Source: VRUE01 sp963728835
Lineage (GTDB): Bacteria; Actinomycetota; Thermoleophilia; Solirubrobacterales; 70-9
Direction of reading: 5' to 3'
Length of the DNA stretch: 64,000 bases
Assembly (NCBI GenBank): GCA_963728835.1
Contig: CAVSKZ010000002.1
Span: forward strand, 930,001-994,000
Position numbers and translations under genes: made by a program. Positions 17,053-25,151 of the stretch are shown here, in pieces. Position 1 is the first letter of the stretch. Each line of letters opens with the position of its first letter. Under the pieces are notes generated by a model, which worked only from the letters and a program-made list of their open reading frames with translations, was not told the DNA's origin and did not search any database.

Positions 17053-17982
17053 ATGCCCGTGGCCACGAACGCGCCCCTTGCTGGAGTTCGGGCGCTTGTC
17101 GTTGGGCTCGGATCGATCGGCCGCACCCACGCCCGCGTCCTCGCCGAGCTCGGCGCGACGGTGGAGGCCGTCACCCGGCGCGGCAGCGAGGAGCTCACCG
17201 CGCACGCCTCGATCGAGGCCGCCATCGCCACGGGCCCCTTCGACTACGTCGTCGTCGGCTCCGCCACCAGCGAGCACGCCGCCGACGTGGCCGCCCTTGC
17301 CGGGACGGGCTTCGCCGGCACGCTGCTGATCGAGAAGCCGGTCGCGATGCGATCGGGCGAGCTCCTCGCCGAGCTCCCCTTCGAGCGGGTCGGCGTCGGC
17401 TACAACCTCCGCTTCCATCCCGCCGTCGGCTGGCTGAGGCGACAGCTGGAGGGACAGCCGGCGCTGGTCGTCGACGTCGCCGCGCAGAGCTTCCTCCCCG
17501 AGTGGCGGCCCGGGCGCGACCATCGCGAGACGGCCTCGGGCTCGCGGGCACGCGGCGGCGGTGTGCTGCGCGACCTCTCCCACGAGCTCGACCTGATGCT
17601 CTGGCTCTTCGGCGAGCCGCACCGGACGATGGCGCTGGTGGGCAACCTCGGCGGCCTGGGAATCGACGCCGAGACCGCGGCCTGCGCCGTGCTCGCGCTG
17701 GAGCGCGCCCCGGTGGCGACGCTGCGGCTCAGCTATCTCGACCGGCTGCCCGAGCGCAGGGTCCGGGTGACGACCGCGTCGGATACCCTCGAAGCCGACC
17801 TGCTCAGCGGGGAGTGCAGATCGTCGAGCGGGGGGGAGCGGTGCGAGATTGACTGGACCAAGACCTATGCCGACCTCCACCTGGCGATGCTTGGGCCGGA
17901 CCCGGCCGCGGTCTGCACCCTCGGCGAGGGGCTGAGAGTGGTCGCCTGCATCGAGGATTTGGAGGGCGCATGGGCCGGCTGA
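17053..17982 (+). CDS. Gfo/Idh/MocA family oxidoreductase
   Basis: The 309-aa protein begins at ATG 17053. The NAD motif is ALVVGLGSIGRTHARVLAEL (about residue 14), followed by FDYVVVGSATSEHA and the conserved EKPVAM lysine-proline (about 96). The second domain has GVGYNLRFHPAV and the catalytic-site HELDLMLWLFGEP. It is a sugar dehydrogenase of the type found beside NeuB homologs in surface glycan loci. It overlaps the next gene by 13 bases, a strong sign of coupling. The gap 16987-17052 to the divergent 15730 gene contains the shared promoter region. Confidence 0.8.
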   Translation: MPVATNAPLAGVRALVVGLGSIGRTHARVLAELGATVEAVTRRGSEELTAHASIEAAIATGPFDYVVVGSATSEHAADVAALAGTGFAGTLLIEKPVAMRSGELLAELPFERVGVGYNLRFHPAVGWLRRQLEGQPALVVDVAAQSFLPEWRPGRDHRETASGSRARGGGVLRDLSHELDLMLWLFGEPHRTMALVGNLGGLGIDAETAACAVLALERAPVATLRLSYLDRLPERRVRVTTASDTLEADLLSGECRSSSGGERCEIDWTKTYADLHLAMLGPDPAAVCTLGEGLRVVACIEDLEGAWAG

Positions 17983-18965
17983 GGATCGTCGCCGAGGCGG
18001 CTGAGGGCTACGCCGCCGACTGGGGCAAGGAGCTCGCCCTGGTCGAGCTCGCCGCTCGCGCCGGCGCCGGCGCGATCAAGTTCCAGCTGCTCCACCCCGA
18101 CGAGCTGCTGGTGCCGGCGCACCCGCTCTACGGCCTCGTCGGCGACCTGCAGCTGCCGCCCGAGCGGTGGCGCGCGGTCGCCGAGCGGGCGGGGGAGATG
18201 GAGGTCGAGCTGCTCCTCGACGTCTTCGGCAGGCGCGGGCTCGAGCTCGCCTCCGAGCTCGGCGTCGCGGCGGTCAAGGTCCACAGCAGCGACATGCTCA
18301 ACGAGGCCCTGTTGCGCGAGGTCGCCGCCTCCGCGATTCCCGAGGTCCTGATCTCGGCCGGCGGCACCAGCGTCGAGGAGGTGGGCCGGGCGGTCGAGCT
18401 GCTCGCCGGCAAGCCGCTCACCGTCGTGCTCGGCTTCCAGTCCTACCCGACGCCGCTCGCCGAGAACCGCCTGCGGCGGGTGAGCCTGCTGCGCGAGGCG
18501 CTCCCCGGCGTCGCCCTCGGCTTCGCCGACCACACCGGCAAGGACGAGGATGCAGCGACGTGGCTGCCGGCGCTGGCGCTGGCACTCGGGGCGACCTACG
18601 TCGAGAAGCACATCACCGTCGCCCACGTGCTGCGCGACCCCGACCACGAGTCGGCGCTGGCGCCGGACCGCTTCGCCCAGTTCGTCGAGAGCATGTACCT
18701 GGCCGAGGCGGCGCTGGGCGAGCCCGCGGCGGCGGACGAGATGGGGGAGGCCGAGCAGGCCTACCGGCTGAAGATGAAGAAGCACGTCGTCGCCGCCCGC
18801 GACCTCCCGGCCGGCGCCGAACTGGGTGCCGCCGACCTGGCCCTGAAGCGGGTTCCCGATCCTCCCGCCGACGTCCTCTTCCGGCTCGCCGACGCCGAGG
18901 GCGCGGTCCTCGCGTCACCGCTGAGCGAGAACGCGCCGCTGACCCGCAGCGACCTCTCATCATGA
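17970..18965 (+). CDS. Second NeuB-family nonulosonic/sialic acid synthase with SAF domain
   Basis: This 331-aa protein resembles NeuB: LRIVAEAAEGYAADWGKE replaces the usual AEAGxNHNG, then GAIKFQLLHPDEL, VKVHSSDMLN, VLISAGGTS, FQSYPTP, LGFADHTGKDED, YVEKHITVAHVL. A SAF domain (KKHVVAARDLPAGAELGAAD, about 271 onward) follows. The His in HNG that binds the Mn/PEP site region and the Cys in the QC(T/V)..YP motif are both altered (here GFQSYPTP). So it may use a different acceptor sugar than PseI at 9274. Start ATG 17970 lies inside the previous gene. The downstream cytidylyltransferase overlaps by ATGA. Confidence 0.78.
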   Translation: MGRLRIVAEAAEGYAADWGKELALVELAARAGAGAIKFQLLHPDELLVPAHPLYGLVGDLQLPPERWRAVAERAGEMEVELLLDVFGRRGLELASELGVAAVKVHSSDMLNEALLREVAASAIPEVLISAGGTSVEEVGRAVELLAGKPLTVVLGFQSYPTPLAENRLRRVSLLREALPGVALGFADHTGKDEDAATWLPALALALGATYVEKHITVAHVLRDPDHESALAPDRFAQFVESMYLAEAALGEPAAADEMGEAEQAYRLKMKKHVVAARDLPAGAELGAADLALKRVPDPPADVLFRLADAEGAVLASPLSENAPLTRSDLSS

Positions 18966-19738
18966 GCCACAACATGAGCCGGAAGCTGATCGCCGGCCTC
19001 GCCTGCCGCCTCACCGGCACCCGGCTCTACGGCAAGCCGCTGCAGAACCTCGCGCCCGGGGTGACGATCCTGGCCCAGATCGTCGCCTGCATCCGGGCGG
19101 CCCCGGTGCCCGCCGAGGTCGTGCTGGCGATCGCCTCCTCCGAGGAGAACGCCGCCCTGCGCATCGCCGCCACCGAGATGGAGGCGCCCTACGTGCTCGG
19201 CGACGAGAAGGACGTCCTGGGTCGGCTGATCGCCGCCGCCGAGGCCCACGGCGCGACCGACCTCCTGCGCAAGACCACCGAGTCCCCCTTCTTCGAGCTC
19301 GACGGCATGGAGCTGGCCTGGGAGCGGCACGTCGCCAACGGCAACGACATCACGATCGTCGACCACGTCCCGCTCGGCACCGCGGTGGAGATCTACAGCG
19401 TCGACGCCCTGCGGCGCTCCCACGCCGAGGGCCTCGACGAGGACCGCAGCGAGCTCGTCTCCAACTACGGCCGCTACAACCAGCGCCTCTTCAAGGTCGA
19501 GATCGTCGAGCCTCCGCCCGCCTGCCGCCGCACCGACCTCCGCCTCACCGTCGACTACCCCGAGGACCTGATCCTCTGCCGCGCCGTCTACGAGGAGCTG
19601 GCCGCGAGCGCTCCGCTCTTCGGGCTGGCAGAGATCGTCTCCTTCCTCGACCGGCGCCCGGACCTGACGCAGCTCGTCGCCAGGTTCGTCCACGACGCCC
19701 CGATCTGGGACGGAGCGCCGCAGCGAGCAGCAGGGTGA
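18962..19738 (+). CDS. SpsF-type cytidylyltransferase
   Basis: This 258-aa protein would activate the nonulosonic acid as a CMP-sugar. Its N-terminus (MSRKLIAGLACRLTGTRLYGK) has the ARxxSxRLxGK pattern of SpsF-type cytidylyltransferases rather than the ARGGSKRxxxKN of NeuA/PseF. Downstream are ILAQIVACIR, LGDEKDVLGRL and LRLTVDYPEDL, the last carrying the metal-binding aspartate. Its ATG overlaps the NeuB-like stop (ATGA), so the two are coupled. It is the only cytidylyltransferase in the locus and may serve the pseudaminic-type pathway too. Confidence 0.75.
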   Translation: MSHNMSRKLIAGLACRLTGTRLYGKPLQNLAPGVTILAQIVACIRAAPVPAEVVLAIASSEENAALRIAATEMEAPYVLGDEKDVLGRLIAAAEAHGATDLLRKTTESPFFELDGMELAWERHVANGNDITIVDHVPLGTAVEIYSVDALRRSHAEGLDEDRSELVSNYGRYNQRLFKVEIVEPPPACRRTDLRLTVDYPEDLILCRAVYEELAASAPLFGLAEIVSFLDRRPDLTQLVARFVHDAPIWDGAPQRAAG

Positions 19739-21180
19739 GGGCGGCCTCCGGCGGCACCGGGCAGGGCAGGCACCTGCTCGGCAAGGGCTCGATCTACACC
19801 CTGGGGTCGGTCCTGCAGCTCTCGGGGTCCGCGCTCGCGATCCCGATCGTCACCCGGCTGCTCGACCCGGCCGAGTACGGGACGGTGGCGCTGGCGCTGA
19901 CGATCCAGCTCTTCGTCACCACGCTCTCGGCGCTCGGCGTGCCCGCCGCCCTGACCAGGACCTACTTCGAGACCGAGGGCGAGGACGGCAAGTCGACGGC
20001 CCGGGAGCTGATCGTCAGCACCGCGGTGCTCGGCCTCGGCGGGACCGCGCTGGGGCTGCTGACCGCGCTGGTCTGGGCGCCGCTGCTGGTCCCCGACGAA
20101 CCGGCGGCGGTGATGCTCGGCATCGCGATCGCTCTGCCGGGGGCGGTGATCACCGCCTCGCTGGCACTGCTCCGGGTCCAGGAACGGCCGGTCCAGTTCA
20201 TCTGCATCACCCTCGTCGCCAACTTCGGCGCCCAGATCCTCGGCATCGCCGGGCTGCTGGTCGACCGCAGCGCCGTCGCATACCTGCTCGGCTACGGCGC
20301 GGCGATGGCGATCGCGGCGCTGGGCGCGGCGACGCTCACCGACGCGGTCAGGACGCGGCCGGCGCCCCGTCCCGCCCTGCGCGGCGCGATCGCCTACGGG
20401 CTGCCGACCGTCCCGCACACGCTCTCGGTCTTCGTCCTCGCGCTCGGCGACCGGGTGGTCATCCAGATCGTCTCCGGGCTCAGCGCCGTCGGCCAGTACC
20501 AGCTGGCCTACGCGGTCGGGGGGCTGGGGATGAACTTCCTCTCCTCGCTGCAGAACGCCTGGGTGCCGATCACCTTCGGCGCCGAGGAGCACCTGCGCTG
20601 GCGCTCGCTGGCGGAGACGGCGGCTCTGGTCACCCGCCTGGCCGCGCTCACCTGCGGCGTGATCGCGCTGCTGGCGCGGCCGCTGCTCTCGATCGTGGCG
20701 CCCTCGGACTACGACCCCGGCTTCCTCGCCGAGATCACCGCCGTCCTCGCCCTCTCGACCCTGCCCTGGGCTACCTACCTGCCGCGCAGCCAGGTGCTCT
20801 TCTGGACCAAGCACACGAAGCCGCTCGCCTGGATCACCCCGGCGGCGGCGGTCATCAACCTGGCGCTGGTGGCGGTGCTGCTGCCGCCCTTCGGCCTGAT
20901 CGGCGCGGGCGCCGCCACGGTGCTGGCGATCGGCTTCCAGGCCGCGGCGATGGACGTCGCGGCGTCCCGCGTCGCCGAGGTGCCCTGGCGCTGGTCCTCG
21001 GAGATCGTCCACTACGCCCTGGGAATGGCCTTCGTCGCCCTCGCCCTCGCCCTGCCGGGGAGCTTCGCCGGCGACGCAGTCCGCGTCGTCCTCGCCTGCC
21101 TCGCCGGCCTCGCCCTGCTCGCCGTCGTCTTCCGCGAGGTTCGCCCGCGCAGGGCGGCGGCGCTCAGTGAGCCGGCTTGA
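19735..21180 (+). CDS. Wzx-type flippase (MOP/polysaccharide exporter)
   Basis: This 481-aa protein carries about 12-14 hydrophobic helices and the MOP-family opening LGKGSIYTLGSVLQLSGSAL, then IPIVTRLLDPAEYGTVALA and DRVVIQIVSGLSAVGQYQLA, the patterns of Wzx flippases that move undecaprenyl-linked repeat units across the membrane. GTG 19735 overlaps the previous stop (GTGA). Its last 17 bases overlap the 3' end of the convergent methyltransferase gene. With the O-antigen ligase-like protein at 27317 and the Wzz kinase at 2504 this supports a Wzx/Wzy-type assembly system. Confidence 0.88.
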   Translation: MRAASGGTGQGRHLLGKGSIYTLGSVLQLSGSALAIPIVTRLLDPAEYGTVALALTIQLFVTTLSALGVPAALTRTYFETEGEDGKSTARELIVSTAVLGLGGTALGLLTALVWAPLLVPDEPAAVMLGIAIALPGAVITASLALLRVQERPVQFICITLVANFGAQILGIAGLLVDRSAVAYLLGYGAAMAIAALGAATLTDAVRTRPAPRPALRGAIAYGLPTVPHTLSVFVLALGDRVVIQIVSGLSAVGQYQLAYAVGGLGMNFLSSLQNAWVPITFGAEEHLRWRSLAETAALVTRLAALTCGVIALLARPLLSIVAPSDYDPGFLAEITAVLALSTLPWATYLPRSQVLFWTKHTKPLAWITPAAAVINLALVAVLLPPFGLIGAGAATVLAIGFQAAAMDVAASRVAEVPWRWSSEIVHYALGMAFVALALALPGSFAGDAVRVVLACLAGLALLAVVFREVRPRRAAALSEPA

Positions 21181-21895
21181 CGGCGACGAAGACCACGTCC
21201 TCGCGTTCGGTCGCGTCGCCGTCCTGCAGCGCGTAGCGGGCGCGGTCGGCGGGGTCGAGCTCCTCGGTGTAGCGGCGTTCGGTCACCTCGAAGCCGGCGC
21301 CGGCCAGGCGCTCGCGGATGTCGCGGCCGTAGACGCGCACGTGGTTGTGCTGGTTGAAGGCGCGCAGCCTCGCCTCGGGGGAGACGATCGAGGCGTCTTC
21401 GTAGGTCTCGGCCCGCTCGAAGTCGACCGGCTGCATGAACCAGGCGGTGCCGCCGGGGCCGAGCACGCGGAAGACCTCGCCCATCGCCCGCCGGTCGTCG
21501 GGGACGTGCTCGAGCACGTGGCTGCAGATGACCGCGTCGAAGGAGCCCTCGGGGTGGGGGATCTCGGTGATGTCGACCACCTCCATCGCCACCCCCGGCT
21601 CGACGTCGGCGCTGAGGTACTCGACCCCCGGCATCGCCTCGATCGCCGCGGCGATGCTCGGCTCGGGGGCGAAGTGGAGCACGCGGTGGCTTCCCTCGGA
21701 GAGGCCGGTCTGATCGCGCAGGAAAAGCCAGAGGGCGCGCACGCGCTCATATGAGCCGCAGCGCGGGCACTGCACGTCGCGGCGGCCGCGCCCGTGGCGC
21801 ATGCGGCGGAACCTGCCGCCGCAGACCGGGCACTCGAGCCGGCGCCCCTTGTAGAGGAGCGGGTGGCCGTAGGCCCTGCGCAGGAGGCTGGTCAC
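21164..21895 (-). CDS. Class I SAM-dependent methyltransferase with N-terminal zinc-ribbon-like motif
   Basis: The 243-aa protein starts with a Cys4 cluster (LECPVCGGRF ... VQCPRCGSYER, residues about 20-48), probably a zinc ribbon. A Rossmann-type methyltransferase follows: VLHFAPEPSIAAAIEA, YLSADVEPGVAMEVVDITEI with the acidic SAM-ribose residue, and ICSHVLEHVPDDRRAMGEV. This architecture is common beside glycan genes, where the substrate is often a sugar or lipid-linked sugar. It overlaps the following glycosyltransferase gene by 4 bases (start codon of this gene, stop of the upstream one being separate), so it is part of the leftward operon. Confidence 0.82.
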   Translation of the reverse strand: MTSLLRRAYGHPLLYKGRRLECPVCGGRFRRMRHGRGRRDVQCPRCGSYERVRALWLFLRDQTGLSEGSHRVLHFAPEPSIAAAIEAMPGVEYLSADVEPGVAMEVVDITEIPHPEGSFDAVICSHVLEHVPDDRRAMGEVFRVLGPGGTAWFMQPVDFERAETYEDASIVSPEARLRAFNQHNHVRVYGRDIRERLAGAGFEVTERRYTEELDPADRARYALQDGDATEREDVVFVAVKPAH

Positions 21896-22992
21896 GACAG
21901 GAGCTCCTCGATCCGGTCGATCACGCCGCCGGCGTAGAAGGCGGGCATGCGGGCGCGGACCCGCTCGCGCGCCTCGGCGCGCGCACTCTCGTCGGCGAGG
22001 GCGGCGACTAGGCGCTCCGCCATCGCCTCCGCATCGTCGACCCCGAAGAGCAGCGGGTAGTCCTCGCCCAGCACGGCCTTGTTCGCGGCCAGGTCGGAGG
22101 CGGCGATCACGCGATCCCAGGCGCCGGCCTCGAGCAGCGCGTTGGACATGCCCTCGCTGCGGCTCGGCAGGACGTAGACGTCGTGGCCGGCGAGCAGGGC
22201 GGCGACGTCGGCGACCCAGCCGGTGAAGGTGACCGTCTCGCGCAGCCGCGGCGAGGCCGCCACGGTTCGCTTCAGGTCCTCCTCGACCGGCGGCCAGAGC
22301 GAGCCCCAGCCCTCGGCGCTGCCGGCGATCGTCAGCTGCGCCCCGGGAACCCGGTCGAGCACCAGCTCCCAGGCGTCGAGCAGGCTCTCCAGGCCCTTCT
22401 GCCCGGTCAGCCTGCCGGTGAACAGCACCCGCGGCTCGCCGCTCAGCGGCGGCGCCTCGACTTCCTCCACCGGGGTCGGCACGACGGCCAGCTGCTCCTC
22501 GCCGACGACTGCCCGCAGCTCCTCCGCCGCGGCCGGCGTCTGCCCGACCAGGTAGCTGGCGCGGCGCAGCAGCGCCCGCCGCAGGGGCCAGAGGCGCGAA
22601 GCCTGGAAGTGCTCGATCTCGCCGTTGCGCCCGCTGGAGAAGTTGAAGCCGACGTAGCGCCGGCCCGTGAGCGTGGCGCAGGTCGCGGCCACCAGCCCCT
22701 GCGAGGCGAGTTCGAGGGAGATGTAGGCGGCGCGGCGCCCGCGCAGCAGGGCGAGCGGGATCGCCAGGGCGAGGAAGGCGATCGCGCCCAGCCGGTGGCC
22801 GAAGCCGGGGATCTCGATCAGCCTCGCCCCGCCGAGGGGCGATCGCGCCAGCCGCCGTCCCTCGGCGTCGCGGGCGATCACCGTCACCTCCCAGCCGCGC
22901 TCGGCGAGGCCGGTGGCGATCGTCCGCGTGTGCTTGGCGGCGCCGCCCTCGTGGGAGGGCGACGGCGTCACCATCACGACCCGGCCCGCCAT
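21892..22992 (-). CDS. Glycosyltransferase family 4
   Basis: This 366-aa GT-B enzyme begins MAGRVVMVTPSPSHEGGAA, with the GT4 N-terminal loop. The C-terminal donor-binding half has VLFTGRLTGQKGLESLLDAW (about 193) and YVLPSRSEGMSNALLEAGAW (about 285), where the Glu pair matches the EX7E motif. It is adjacent, without any gap, to the upstream glycosyltransferase at 22993 and lies in the leftward operon of the glycan locus. Specificity is unknown. Confidence 0.85.
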   Translation of the reverse strand: MAGRVVMVTPSPSHEGGAAKHTRTIATGLAERGWEVTVIARDAEGRRLARSPLGGARLIEIPGFGHRLGAIAFLALAIPLALLRGRRAAYISLELASQGLVAATCATLTGRRYVGFNFSSGRNGEIEHFQASRLWPLRRALLRRASYLVGQTPAAAEELRAVVGEEQLAVVPTPVEEVEAPPLSGEPRVLFTGRLTGQKGLESLLDAWELVLDRVPGAQLTIAGSAEGWGSLWPPVEEDLKRTVAASPRLRETVTFTGWVADVAALLAGHDVYVLPSRSEGMSNALLEAGAWDRVIAASDLAANKAVLGEDYPLLFGVDDAEAMAERLVAALADESARAEARERVRARMPAFYAGGVIDRIEELLS

Positions 22993-24093
22993 CTAGGCGG
23001 CGCCCCGCTCGCCGAGCAGGCGCTCGTAGAGCTCGAAGTAGCGCTCGACGCAGATCTCCATCCGGTTCTCCTCGGCCGCCGCGCGCCCGGCCGTTCCCAT
23101 GCGCGTGGCGGCGCCTGGATCTTCGAGGATCGCGAGCAGCGCCCGCGCCATCGCCGCCGGCTCGCCCGGAGGGACCAGCTCGCCCGTCACGCCCGGCCAG
23201 ACCAGCTCGCCGAGCCCGTCGACCCCGGTCGCGACCACCGGCAGCCCCGCTCCCATCGCCTCCAGCACCGCGATTCCGAGCGGCTCGTAGTGGGAGGCGA
23301 GGGCGAAGACGTGCGCCTTGGCGAGCCAGGGCCAGACGTCGGCCTGGGGCCCGGGAAGCTCGACCCGCTCGGTCAGGCCGCGCTCGGCGATCAGGCGCCG
23401 CACCGCCGGCAGATCGGGGCCGTCGCCGAGCAGCACCAGCCGCGCCTCGGGCAGCCGCTGCGCCACCGTGGCAAAGGCTTCGATCAGCACCGGGTGCCCC
23501 TTCTGGGCGCGGAAGTTGGCGGTGCAGACGATCGTCGGGCGCGGGTCCTTGCGCAGCTGCAGCGGCGTTCCCGACCAGCCGTTGCGGATGCAGGTGACGC
23601 GCTGCGGGGGGTAGCGGTAGGTCTCGAGCAGGAAGTCGCGCACCGCTTCCGAGCAGGCGACGACGTGGTCGAAGCGCTTGCCGGCGTGGCGGTCGAGCGC
23701 CTTTCCGAGCCGGCGCCCGGAGGCTTCGAAGTGATTCCCGTGCTGGTGGCTGAGGATCCGCACCCCGCCGCTGCGGCGCGGCAGGGCCGCGGCGAGGACG
23801 AGGGCATGGACGAGGTAGACCTGGGTCACGTCCGGGGTGAGCTCGTCGAGGCGCCGCTGGGCCCAGCGCATCGTCGCCGGCAGGGCGACGGGCCGGGGGC
23901 CGGGCGCCGGGAAGGCCTCATAGCCGAACTCGGCGCAGCGCTTCGCCATCTCCTCCTCGTCGGAGCGGGCGAAGGGGTTGAGCACGGCCTGCTCCCAGCC
24001 CCGTTCGGCGCCGCCTCGCAGCAGCGCCAGCATCACCGCCTCGCCGCCGCCGAAGCCGCTGGGGGTGCTGATCATGTGGACGATGCGGGGCAC
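22993..24093 (-). CDS. Glycosyltransferase family 4
   Basis: This is a 366-aa GT-B enzyme. The N-terminal half has IVHMISTPSGFGGGEAVML and HQHGNHFEASGR. The donor half has CTANFRAQKGHPVLIEAF (about 203), LVLLGDGPDLPAVRRL and ALASHYEPLGIAVLEAMGAG (about 277), a complete EX7E region. It starts at GTG 24093, three bases from the sulfotransferase gene upstream, and its stop is followed directly by the ATG of the next glycosyltransferase. It presumably adds one residue of the repeat unit. Confidence 0.85.
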   Translation of the reverse strand: MPRIVHMISTPSGFGGGEAVMLALLRGGAERGWEQAVLNPFARSDEEEMAKRCAEFGYEAFPAPGPRPVALPATMRWAQRRLDELTPDVTQVYLVHALVLAAALPRRSGGVRILSHQHGNHFEASGRRLGKALDRHAGKRFDHVVACSEAVRDFLLETYRYPPQRVTCIRNGWSGTPLQLRKDPRPTIVCTANFRAQKGHPVLIEAFATVAQRLPEARLVLLGDGPDLPAVRRLIAERGLTERVELPGPQADVWPWLAKAHVFALASHYEPLGIAVLEAMGAGLPVVATGVDGLGELVWPGVTGELVPPGEPAAMARALLAILEDPGAATRMGTAGRAAAEENRMEICVERYFELYERLLGERGAA

Positions 24094-24096
24094 GTC

Positions 24097-25044
24097 TCAG
24101 CGAGCCGTCCCGGCGGCTTCGCGGGGGTTCGCCAGCCAGTGGCCGAGGTCGCGGCCGAGCAGGCGCGAGACGCTCTCAACCTCGGCGGCGAAGGCGGTCG
24201 CCAGCTCTTCGCGCACGGCCGGGTCGACCGGGGGCGGGGCGCCGCCGGCGGTGTTGGCGGCCAGCACCCCCTCGGCGACCCGCCGCCGCAGCGGTTGCGG
24301 GGTGAGGGCGCGGACCAGCCGCCGCGCCGGCCGCGGCGGGTCGGTGAGCAGGGCGCTGAGCCGCCGGCTGCGGGCTCGCTGGGCCCGGTTGACGCGGAGC
24401 TCGGAGGGCGCCGAGGCGCCGGCGACCTCCTCCGGCCCGGGCGCCGGCAGCTCGAGGAACGAGCGCAGGGCGTCCATCGTCCCCTCGGGCTCGGCGCGGA
24501 AGTCGTCGTAGACGACGACGTGGCAGCGCTCCCGGCCGAAGGCGTCGAAGTAGCGCCGCACCTGCTCGGCGTAGCGGTAGACGCGGGTGTAGAGCAGCAT
24601 CCAGGGGTGGGCGCAGCGGCGCGGCATGCGCCGGCCCGCGGCCCGGTCGGTCTCGGCGGCGAGCGCCTCGCCCAGATCCTCGATCTCCTCCAGCCCGTAG
24701 TAGAGGCAGTGCCGGTGCAGGGAGGGGATCGCGTCGAGCGGGCTGCGCAGCGCGATCACGATCCGCGCCTCCGGCACGGCGGCGTGGATCTCGCCCGCGG
24801 CGAGCTCGGAGCAGAGGTATCCGACCGACGAGTCGGCCAGCCGGGCGCCCGCCGGGGCGGCCTCAAACTGGGCGTGGTACTCGGCGGGGGAGAGGCGCGG
24901 CTGCGTGGTGGCGAGGTCGGAGCCGAAGAAGTAGAGGTCCTTGGGCGCCCCGAACACGCCTGGGTTGCGCCCCAGCAGCTCGTAGATCGTCCCCGTCGCG
25001 CACTTGGGTGCGCCGACCAGAATGAAGTCGGGCCAGCGTGGCAT
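24097..25044 (-). CDS. Sulfotransferase family protein
   Basis: The 315-aa protein begins at ATG 25044 with PDFILVGAPKCATGTIYELL, the 5'-phosphosulfate loop of sulfotransferases. The 3'-phosphate element is IVIALRSPLDAIPSLHRH (about 103), where RSP...SLH stands for the usual RDP...S.Y. It is 3 bases from the next glycosyltransferase gene and so co-transcribed. The upstream gap 25045-25151 holds the type B hairpin. Sugar O-sulfation is the likely role; N-sulfation cannot be excluded. Confidence 0.83.
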   Translation of the reverse strand: MPRWPDFILVGAPKCATGTIYELLGRNPGVFGAPKDLYFFGSDLATTQPRLSPAEYHAQFEAAPAGARLADSSVGYLCSELAAGEIHAAVPEARIVIALRSPLDAIPSLHRHCLYYGLEEIEDLGEALAAETDRAAGRRMPRRCAHPWMLLYTRVYRYAEQVRRYFDAFGRERCHVVVYDDFRAEPEGTMDALRSFLELPAPGPEEVAGASAPSELRVNRAQRARSRRLSALLTDPPRPARRLVRALTPQPLRRRVAEGVLAANTAGGAPPPVDPAVREELATAFAAEVESVSRLLGRDLGHWLANPREAAGTAR

Positions 25045-25074
25045 CGAGCGAACCCTAGACGGTGGTTTTAGTGG

Positions 25075-25150
25075 GGGACGCCGGTGCCCCTCCCCAAAAC
25101 GCTCGGCAGGAGCCTCGCTGGAGTGTTTTGGGGAGGGGCACCGGCGTCCC
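25075..25150. repeat. Long intergenic hairpin, type B copy 2
   Basis: The outer arms GGGACGCCGGTGCCCCTCCC and complement are closed by inner arms CAAAAC/GTTTTG. The inner region is nearly the same as the copy at 12652-12727. Unlike that one, it lies between two genes on the same strand, so it does not mark a convergent end. It touches the stop codon of the 25152 gene, so it could terminate that transcript or separate the two genes. Confidence 0.8.
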
Positions 25151-25151
25151 T

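Noticed and set aside
22183..25071. Long open frame on the + strand over the glycosyltransferase and sulfotransferase genes
   Set aside because: It is a shadow of the real minus-strand genes with clear GT4 and PAPS motifs. High GC keeps stops rare in the other frames, and its translation is low-complexity Arg/Gly/Ala without motifs.
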